Source: Marisa cornuarietis (lineage: Eukaryota; Mollusca; Gastropoda; Architaenioglossa; Ampullariidae). Taken from it: a DNA stretch of 64,000 bases. Positions 58,601 through 64,000 of this stretch are shown in pieces. Within the stretch, counting starts at the first letter, position 1. The number at the start of each line of letters is the position of its first letter. Both the position numbers and the translations under genes were made by a program. The stretch is from the NCBI GenBank assembly GCA_004794655.1, contig SMMW01000518.1, positions 882,501-946,500 of the forward strand, given 5' to 3'. Under the pieces are notes generated by a model that saw only the letters and a program-made list of their open reading frames with translations, was not told where the DNA came from and searched no databases.

Positions 58601-61600
58601 GCCATTTTCCAAACAGAAAGACAGGTACCGTGGGAAATCGCAGAAAATTACTGTCAAACGTAAAAACTACGTCATGAAAAGAAGATCACTCGATAGAAAA
58701 GTGAATCAGCTATCGAATTCATTAATATTTTATCTGAAATAACTCATTTTAAAAGGTTAAAAAAAATTAGAAAAAAGTCCCTGGCAAATTCGCCAGGTAC
58801 GTGGCCAGGCGTTGTCCACGCTCCCCGGGGAATTCACCTGCGACGTCGCGATTCGATTAAACCTCCGTACTTATAGTCTCCCAGATACAGCATCTGTTGG
58901 CCAAAGTACATTCTTTTGAACTAGTCCAGTTAGTGTATGCTATCAAACTCCAGCACTAAACCATGTTGATCCCTTGTTACCTATGTTCCCTTAATGACTA
59001 AAATTATTTTTTCTCTGTTCTCAGGGGTGTTTTTCAAACACTGGTGGAGAAACACTTTCCTGCTCCAGATCGTCGCAAGGCATTTGACATGTTAGGGCTT
59101 GGCAACTATGCTCAGCGTGACAATGCTGACAGCCATGATGGCACAGGATTCAAGAGGAAAAGAGGTCAGTTCTATGTCTTGATAATCAAATATATATATT
59201 CTGCAGAATGACACCCACCTTTGTTGATGTTATGGTCCCCATCACATTTATACATATTAATGCATTTGTTAATAAATAAAATATCACTTTGAATACTTCT
59301 TGCCACAAATAACAGAAATCGCTCAGATAATCAGGAAAAGTTTCATGACTACTTTTCAGCCAAACAAGTTTTAGCTTTAGTTCTTTTATAATTTCATTGC
59401 AATACACATTGGTTTAAAACAGGCAACATAAATAAAGTGTTCTTATCTCTCAAACAGAAAGTGATATTCCAGCGACAAAGCGCCAGAAAGTTGACAGTAG
59501 TGACTCCAGCGATTCCAGCTCCTCAGCTTCAGAAGCTAGCGATTTTGACTTGAGTGCGAATTCTGACTCTGACAGTGATGATGATCACAATCCTTTCGGT
59601 CACGGTGGTTCCGACAGTGATGACGGTAAGTTACTAGCTTGAAAACTTTCGTTGATTCTGAAATGGTTTGACAGTGCATAACTAATCTTAAGATAAACAA
59701 AGCATTTGATTTTCTAGCTAATTAACATGATGGTGTATTTTTTAAAACCCATTTTTAATGCTTGGCCTTGACCTTGGTTGATATATATTTGGTATTAACC
59801 CATCCTTAATGCTTGGGCTTGATCCCCTGGTTCTGATGTTCATACTTGTTTTTTTGTGTGTGCGTGTTTTTTGAAGATCCATGGTTGAAGAAATCCAAAA
59901 AGAAAACTAAACCTCCAAAAAAGAAAAAGGAAAAGAAAAAAAAAGTGAAAAAGTCATCTTCAGATGAAGAAGATAATCAGCTTGACAAAGCTCTGGCAGC
60001 CGCTGGTCTCTTGAAAAAAAGCAATTCCTATGCTGGCTTCAGTGATAAACTAAATGGAAGCTCTTCCAATGAGCCTATCAATGGTAAGATAACACTGAGA
60101 TAGTATTTGATAAATTCTGACAATAGGGATGCAATCCATGATGATTTATAGCACTAGGAAATCAGTACTTGATAAAGTGTGTCACTAGGAACCAGTGTTT
60201 GTACTATCTGCACGACTTATATGCAGTAGCTATGGGGAGGGGAACATTTTTAGTTAAGCCAACAACTAAGGTGGAAAATAGTACTTGCTTAAGTTTAAAA
60301 CATGCCTTTATTGTCAAGTGCATTTTTTGTTTTCAAGGGATGGATGTGTGGGAAAAGGCATTTTCTATGAAGTCTGAGCTTCTAAACCTGATCGAACGCC
60401 TTGGTGAGAGGCTGCCACCTAACACGTTGGACCAGCTGATTGATGAACTTGGTGGCCCAGACAATGTTGCAGAGGTTTGTTGCAGTTTAGGGTTACAGAT
60501 TACAGGTTGCCTGTTGGAATAACTTTTAAGCTAAAGGAAAATATTTTAGGGGGGAAGGACATAAACTTTTACTGTCACATCTAAAAGGGTTATGCTGGTG
60601 GATGCCTGCAAAATAACATTTTATCTAGTTAGATGTTTATTGGGACATTGTGAACAGTTTCTATACATTGTAGAGGTGAGTGATTTGTAACCAATAATTT
60701 CTTTTTAGTAATGTCGAAAGAAGTGATAGATCTTATTCCTGAAAACTATTGTACTGTAGATTCACTGGTAACTCAAATTATGTTGTTTTTTTAACCCAAA
60801 AAATGTTTTGAACATAGATGACAGGCCGGAAGGGACGAGTTGTTCAAGGAGATGATGGCATTCAGTATGAATCTCGTAGCGAGGCTGACGTTCCTCTGGA
60901 AATTCTTAACCTTACAGAGAAACAACGATTCATGGATGGTGAGAAGGTGAGCATCAGTATTTTGCTTCAGGGTATCTCTGGGAGTTGATAAGTAATGAAG
61001 GGGAGAATGTAAAAGCTACCTTTGCATTTTATCAATATTGTTTTTTACCACATGATATCCAATTGCTGCACCTTACGAGTAAAAAAAAATCTGCTGAAAT
61101 CGATAAAAGATGGAATGATAATAAGGTAAGATCTAAGAGCTGACATTGTAATTGTTTAAGTTCCCAGATGATTAGAAAGAACAAACAAACTGCAGCTTAG
61201 TTGTTTGAAACATGCCAGTTCTTGTTGGCCATTGGTGCAGAAAAATTGCCAGATGGTTAGTGACATAAAAGTACTTTCAATTTCATCTCATTGTTTGCCT
61301 TAATGTTTTTTATCTGCCATAGCTGAAAGCTGATGTTTGTGTTTCAGAACATTGCCATAATATCTGAGGCTGCTAGCTCCGGTATCTCACTTCAAGCTGA
61401 TCGTAGGGCTGTAAACCAGCGTAGGCGTGTTCACGTCACCCTGGAGCTGCCATGGAGCGCCGACCGTGCCATACAGCAATTTGGTGAGCTGTCATTTTTC
61501 TTTGTTGTGATGCACTTAAAAATAATAGAAGTGCATTCTCTACTGGCTAGTGGCCATGCAAAGCATTGCTGCATGAGTCATGATTTTGTTATTGTCTTGT

Positions 61601-63762
61601 TTACAGGGCGAACACACAGATCTAACCAAGTCAGTGCCCCAGAATACGTTTTCCTGATCTCGGAGCTTGCTGGCGAGCGACGTTTTGCAGCGACTGTTGC
61701 AAAGCGTCTGGAAAGTCTGGTATGCGTCAGAGGAGTTATAGAAGCTAATAAATAAGCATTTAAAAATTGCTAGCCTTTTTTCACTAAATCTAGGAATGAC
61801 AGACAAGAAGTAATCTGTACCATGATGCTTTTCAACAACTGTACATAGTGCAGAGTCAGAATGCTGTACTTAATAAACGGACATTTTTTTAAATTATCCC
61901 ATGTGATAAAATGTGGCACAGCCTCCCTTTTCTAGGTTATGTTTCTCTGTAAATTCCTAAGTGTTGAAATACACAATAAAATAATTCAGAGATTATAGCT
62001 GTTTCTGGATACCAATATAAACAGAATTTATTTGTGCTTTAGGGGGCCTTGACTCATGGTGATAGGAGGGCCACTGAGAGCCGTGATCTTAGTCGCTTCA
62101 ACATCGATAATAAATATGGACGATCAGCGCTCGATTCTGTCATGAAATCAGTCCTCAACCTGAATGTAGATCAGCCCCTGGTGGCACCTCCAGCATCATA
62201 CAAAGGCAACTTTTTGCAAGGTCAGTTAAACATGTTCTGCTGTCATCAAAAGGATATTTATGAGTGTATGTCCTCATTTATTATCTTTGCTTGAAAGAAA
62301 AACAAAATGTATTGTTCGTCTTTAAAAATTGCTCATTGCCCTTTAGTCTTTTGAATGCGAAATCTTGAGGTGTATATTGCAGGATGCATTTGTTTCCTGG
62401 TTTTTATTTCAGACGTGAAGCAGTGTCTCGAAGGTGTTGGTCTGATCAGCACTGATGATCGCACGGGTATCACAGTTCTTGAAAAGGGTGTGTTAAAATT
62501 ACTTGCAATTTCTTTCACAGTAAATGTTTTTTTTAATAACTTAGTCACAATGTATGTATGCATTTTATCACTAATTTGTTCTCCTGTGTGTTTTCAGCAG
62601 ATTTTTTTAATTAAATATGTGTCATTACCATATGAATAAAGATTTTTAAACATAGTTTTAGACAAAATGATCACTGTTCATCTTCTCAGATGGTGGCTGT
62701 GATGTTTTCAGATTACAACAACATTAGCAAGTTCCTAAACAGATTACTGGGCTTGCCAACTACTGTACAAAATGCAATGTTCGACTACTTCAACACAAAT
62801 CTGACAGCCATTATTTTGGAAGCAAAACGCAGTGGACGCTGGGACATGGGAATTTTGGGTAAGCTTGCTGACATATGTTTCCTGTTGATTTTAGTTTTTA
62901 ACCCTCTTGGTTCAAGATAAAAATGAACATTACACTGACTGGCTTATACAGAGAAAGACGACAGTGGTGAAGTTTGTTTTTTTTTATTATTGCTGCTCTG
63001 AGATAAACATTAGATCAAGAAACCTATACATTTTTGGAAAACAGAAAAGTTGAACTTTGCATTAAAAAGTAATGAAAATCACCTTGCCCATGCTAGCCGG
63101 CAAAGCCACGATCATGGCCTTTCAGACCAAGAGAGTTAAAATGCTTTATGTCTTGAATATTTTGGCTTTTGCTTATGAAAGTCAGAATTGATCAGAAGAT
63201 TCTACATATTGTTTCTTTATTTTGACAATTAATGGATTCAAATAATTAATTTACTTGTAGTTAGGCAAAAATCAGATCATCCAATGAAAGCATATTATAA
63301 AAGGTGCATATTCTTATGATGCGATCTTGCATTTAAAACGGGGAAGGGCAGACAGTTAATAAAGGCAACTGACAAGCTCGGTTTTTCATTCAATGGCATA
63401 ACTGGTGAGAAGATGGAAAAACTATTACAAGGACAAGCTTTGGCTTTTAAAATTAGGACATTTTTTCTGACAGAAGCTCAGGTTGAGCTTGATGAAACAA
63501 CTCTGGCAGTCATTGCAGATCTCTAAGTTATGGGAAATTTCTCTGTATCTTATGTTTTGATTTGTGTTCAAAAGAAGCTAGTTACGGGTTGAATCACTTG
63601 CAAGCTTATTTTTCAGGCTGAAGATATATTTAAACAGCATTACTGAGCTTATCGTGACATTTTGCAGACTTGGGGTCTGGACAGGAACAAGTGAAGCGGT
63701 TGGAGACACGAGTTTTTGTGGGCAATACAGCTACCAACACAGCCAAGACAGAACTCGCCACT
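34694..63762 (+). CDS. SBNO1: Strawberry notch homologue, DExD/H-like helicase (3' end off window)
   Basis: Exons: 34694-34711, 39029-39154, 39632-40813, 41426-41522, 43196-43405, 51403-51487, 52778-52868, 53021-53182, 55592-55833, 56093-56246, 56478-56660, 57249-57346, 59025-59164, 59458-59625, 59877-60083, 60338-60474, 60818-60946, 61348-61483, 61607-61719, 62043-62220, 62413-62487, 62712-62858, 63668-63762. All have GT-AG borders and phases agree throughout (1391 codons). SBNO proteins are nuclear SNF2-related helicases acting in Notch/Hippo-linked transcription. Visible motifs: [11 protein letters not shown]; Walker [12 protein letters not shown]; motif [12 protein letters not shown]; motif [12 protein letters not shown]; a Ser/Asp- and Lys-rich linker (exons 14-15); [16 protein letters not shown]; helicase [13 protein letters not shown] and [14 protein letters not shown]. 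The Gln/Thr/Ser-rich 394-codon exon 3 is unlike vertebrate SBNO1. The 6-codon start exon (METETS) is inferred from phase, a strong donor and conservation in the duplicate. The C-terminus lies beyond 64000. Confidence 0.95.
35443..35468 (-). repeat. Short interstitial telomere-like repeat
   Basis: AACCTAACCCTAACCCTAAC reads as about three TTAGGG units on the minus strand. It lies in a segment missing from the inverted copy. It may be chance or a repair scar. Confidence 0.5.
35958..38005 (+). mobile_element. CR1/L2-like LINE 3' fragment interrupted by an RTE LINE
   Basis: RT palm-to-thumb residues appear as [53 protein letters not shown] and [11 protein letters not shown] (35958-36496). After the nested RTE element they resume as [17 protein letters not shown] and [10 protein letters not shown] (37659-37860). 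It ends in (ATC)n at 37998-38012. It is absent from the inverted copy at 16870-16910. Confidence 0.85.
36497..37648 (+). mobile_element. RTE-like LINE, 5'-truncated, with target duplication
   Basis: An open frame of 364 codons (36542-37636) has [25 protein letters not shown], the catalytic [36 protein letters not shown] and the C-terminal [10 protein letters not shown] ... [10 protein letters not shown] block. The 3' end is (AAG)n. The flanks GTTCCTCCTT (36487-36496 and 37649-37658) are a perfect 10-bp target duplication, and the intact frame suggests a recent insertion. Confidence 0.9.
38750..38929. mobile_element. TTAA-flanked MITE (piggyBac-like)
   Basis: Ends TTAACCCTTTTAGCACG and CGTACTAAGATGGTTAA form inverted termini with TTAA at both sides. 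Same family as 44352-44597 and 62898-63139. The inverted copy at about 16013-16133 keeps only part of it. Confidence 0.7.
41576..41651 (+). ncRNA. Box C/D snoRNA, SBNO1 intron 4
   Basis: Terminal stem CTTGTC (41576) / GACAAG (41646), C box GATGATGA, D' CTGA within TATCTGAATCC, and D box CTGA at the end. It carries the family's conserved guide AATGATAGGC before the D box. It begins 54 nt after exon 4. Its D'-side sequence differs from all other copies. Confidence 0.75.
42384..42480. mobile_element. Fragment of the TTAA MITE family
   Basis: 'ccctcttagcacgtc' followed by 'ttctgaagacaatggtgaa' matches parts of 38750-38929 and 16013-16133. Only one end is present. Confidence 0.5.
43473..43546 (+). 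ncRNA. Box C/D snoRNA copy, SBNO1 intron 5 (type 1 variant)
   Basis: Stem CTTGTC/GACAAG; C box GTGATGA; D' CTGA in GCACTGATTTT; D box CTGA. The D guide is CAGTGATAGGC, one A-to-G change from the family (would still pair as G-U). Confidence 0.75.
44015..44089 (+). ncRNA. Box C/D snoRNA copy, type 1
   Basis: Extended stem CAGCCTTGTC / GACAAGGCTG, C box GTGATGAA, D' CTGA in TAGACTGATTTC, D box CTGA, guide CAATGATAGGC. This is one of the best-paired terminal stems in the family. Confidence 0.85.
44352..44597. mobile_element. TTAA-flanked MITE (piggyBac-like)
   Basis: Termini TTAACCCTATTTGCACG and AAGAGGGTTAA. The 246-bp non-coding interior is homologous in inverted orientation to 62898-63139 ('aggtttcttggtctaatg' block). 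Confidence 0.75.
45102..45176 (+). ncRNA. Box C/D snoRNA copy, type 1, D box mutated
   Basis: Stem CCTTGTC/GACAAGG, C box GTGATGA, D' CTGA and guide CAATGATAGGC are intact, but the D box reads CTAA instead of CTGA. It is probably non-functional. Confidence 0.75.
45532..45606 (+). ncRNA. Box C/D snoRNA copy, type 2
   Basis: Stem CCTTGTC/GACAAGG, C box GTGATGA, D' CTGA preceded by AGAGCACTTTCAA (type 2), C'-like AGTGATT, guide CAATGATAGGC, D box CTGA. Confidence 0.85.
46057..46131 (+). ncRNA. Box C/D snoRNA copy, type 1
   Basis: Stem CCTTGTC/GACAAGG, C box GTGATGA, D' CTGA preceded by AGAGCTTTATGGA (type 1), guide CAATGATAGGC, D box CTGA. Confidence 0.85.
46487..46561 (+). ncRNA. Box C/D snoRNA copy, type 2
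   Basis: Same boxes and stem as the copy at 45532-45606, with type 2 D' guide. Confidence 0.85.
46917..46991 (+). ncRNA. Box C/D snoRNA copy, type 2
   Basis: Type 2, all boxes intact. It is exactly 1385 bp after the copy at 45532. Confidence 0.85.
47442..47516 (+). ncRNA. Box C/D snoRNA copy, type 1
   Basis: Type 1, all boxes intact. It is exactly 1385 bp after the copy at 46057. Confidence 0.85.
47872..47946 (+). ncRNA. Box C/D snoRNA copy, type 2
   Basis: Type 2, all boxes intact. It is exactly 1385 bp after the copy at 46487. Confidence 0.85.
48302..48376 (+). ncRNA. Box C/D snoRNA copy, type 2, weaker stem
   Basis: Boxes intact; the 3' stem strand is GACAATG rather than GACAAGG. A half-copy relic ('gtgataggcttgagacaggg') follows at about 48440-48459 and lacks a C box. 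Confidence 0.8.
48732..48806 (+). ncRNA. Box C/D snoRNA copy, type 1
   Basis: Type 1, stem and all boxes intact. Preceded by a longer spacer that contains the half-copy relic. Confidence 0.85.
49160..49234 (+). ncRNA. Box C/D snoRNA copy, type 2, weaker stem
   Basis: Same GACAATG stem variant as 48302-48376, and again followed by the half-copy relic (about 49298-49317). This shows that an 858-bp segment (48302-49159) was duplicated as a unit. Confidence 0.8.
49590..49664 (+). ncRNA. Box C/D snoRNA copy, type 1
   Basis: Type 1; boxes intact. The 3' strand reads GACAGGACTG, so the stem pairs with one G-U and one bulge. Confidence 0.8.
50053..50120 (+). ncRNA. Degenerate C/D snoRNA relic
   Basis: Keeps CCTTGTC and a C-like CTGATAAG, but the guide and D box have decayed (AGAGATAGGTGTACGA). 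Probably dead. Confidence 0.5.
50511..50584 (+). ncRNA. Box C/D snoRNA copy, type 1 variant
   Basis: Stem CAGCCTTGTC / GACATGGCTG, C box GTGATGA, D' CTGA preceded by AGAGCTTTTCGGA, C' CGTGATT, guide CAATGATAGGC, D box CTGA. Confidence 0.8.
50940..51010 (+). ncRNA. Diverged C/D snoRNA copy
   Basis: C box GATGATGA, D' CTGA in CAAACTGATTG, guide TTAATGATAGGC, D box CTGA; weak terminal stem CCTTG/CAGGG. It is the last copy before exon 6. Confidence 0.65.
51699..51773 (+). ncRNA. C/D snoRNA-like copy in SBNO1 intron 6
   Basis: C box TTGATGATGA, guide GTAATGATAGGC, D box CTGA; 'gagccaaatacat' is shared with the copy at 53544-53621. The terminal stem is short. Confidence 0.65.
52340..52365. repeat. 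(AT)n microsatellite
   Basis: A pure AT run in SBNO1 intron 6 beside 'gatcat' palindromes. Confidence 0.8.
53544..53621 (+). ncRNA. C/D snoRNA-like copy in SBNO1 intron 8
   Basis: Stem ACCTC/GAGGAGGT, C box TTGATCATGA (one change from consensus), guide ATAATGATAGGC, D box CTGA. Closest to the intron 6 copy. Confidence 0.6.
53842..54315. mobile_element. hAT-type MITE, second copy
   Basis: Starts TAGGGGTGGGCAGGG and ends GCGCACCCTTG. The interior matches 11501-11945 ('tttattgtgt', 'aagtgaaactctttgaattc', 'cctttgaaggcagcctc'). The flanks CCTCATAG and CCTTATAC are a decayed 8-bp duplication. Confidence 0.8.
54476..55503 (+). mobile_element. TTAA-flanked element (piggyBac-like), copy 1
   Basis: About 1 kb in SBNO1 intron 8, bounded by TTAA (54476-54479, and 55467-55470 or 55500-55503). 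It contains no transposase frame. It is homologous in inverted orientation to 57817-58860; for example 'aagtgtgttttcaagcaaac' here is matched inverted near 57985-58004. Confidence 0.6.
57817..58860 (-). mobile_element. TTAA-flanked element (piggyBac-like), copy 2
   Basis: TTAA at both ends (57817-57820, 58857-58860) with imperfect inverted termini TTAATCCTTCAGCGACGG and, inverted, TTAATCGAATCGCGACG. Opposite orientation to copy 1; it lies in SBNO1 intron 12. Confidence 0.65.
62898..63139. mobile_element. TTAA-flanked MITE (piggyBac-like)
   Basis: Termini TTAACCCTCTTGGTTC and GACCAAGAGAGTTAA; TTAA on both sides; 242 bp, non-coding. It is the inverted relative of 44352-44597 and lies in SBNO1 intron 22. 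Confidence 0.8.
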
Positions 63763-64000
63763 GTAAGCAATTTGAAATACTTTGGCTTTGACTCTAGTCA
63801 GATGTGACCTTTGTTTACTTCAGTGGTGGCCATTATTATGCAGAAAATAAATGTGGCGGTGTGGTGAGGGCCACAGTCAGTAGCCACAACTTGTATATGT
63901 TTTGATGACACTCATGTTGTCAAATAAGGCTAGTTTAGTCAAATTAGTTTTGTTGGACAAAAAACAAAATGTTGGAATGTAGTATTGGTTTGGTTTTGTT

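Overview
The window is nuclear DNA of an intron-rich animal, most likely a mollusc (probably a gastropod). Three things point that way: GT-AG spliced genes with animal-specific products; CR1/L2-, RTE- and I-like LINEs plus tRNA-derived SINEs; and a LINE/SINE 3' tail (around 'atagccttagttgctggc') that I associate with gastropod repeats from memory. I saw no species-diagnostic sequence.

Genes, left to right. (1) The first coding exon of a fatty-acid-binding protein lies on the minus strand (2781-2853); the rest probably lies beyond the left edge. (2) A small single-pass membrane protein ORF with a Pro/Lys-rich tail (7229-7552). (3) A decayed STRAD-type pseudokinase retrocopy (about 19620-20225). 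(4) KMT5A/SETD8, the histone H4-K20 monomethyltransferase (23349-27958, six exons traced). (5) SBNO1/strawberry notch helicase (34694 to beyond the right edge, 23 exons traced, 1391 codons). I recall KMT5A and SBNO1 being neighbours in vertebrates too, so this looks like old microsynteny.

Two features stand out. First, the SBNO1 introns carry an amplified box C/D snoRNA family. About 19 copies lie between 41.6 and 53.6 kb, and fourteen of them share one 8-kb intron in a tandem array built on roughly 430/525-bp spacings with a 1385-bp higher-order period. All but one degenerate copy keep the same D-box guide, which is complementary to a conserved 28S rRNA segment, while the D'-box guide has diverged.

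Second, the KMT5A-SBNO1 interval (27913-39787) also exists as an inverted copy at 8092-18049. That copy is circularly permuted: its outer ends meet in the source at one point (32692/32701), and the two source ends are joined inside it at 13849/15108 by a 1.26-kb filler made of a pogo-like terminus and a Mutator-like transposase fragment. This is the layout expected if an excised DNA circle re-inserted. The copy carries the SBNO1 promoter region, the start exon, exon 2 and part of exon 3, with a broken splice acceptor.

The remainder is repeats: nested LINEs, two SINE families with target-site duplications, hAT and TTAA-flanked (piggyBac-like) MITEs, a solo LTR and microsatellites. Two roughly 1-kb TTAA elements lie in opposite orientation around SBNO1 exons 9-12.
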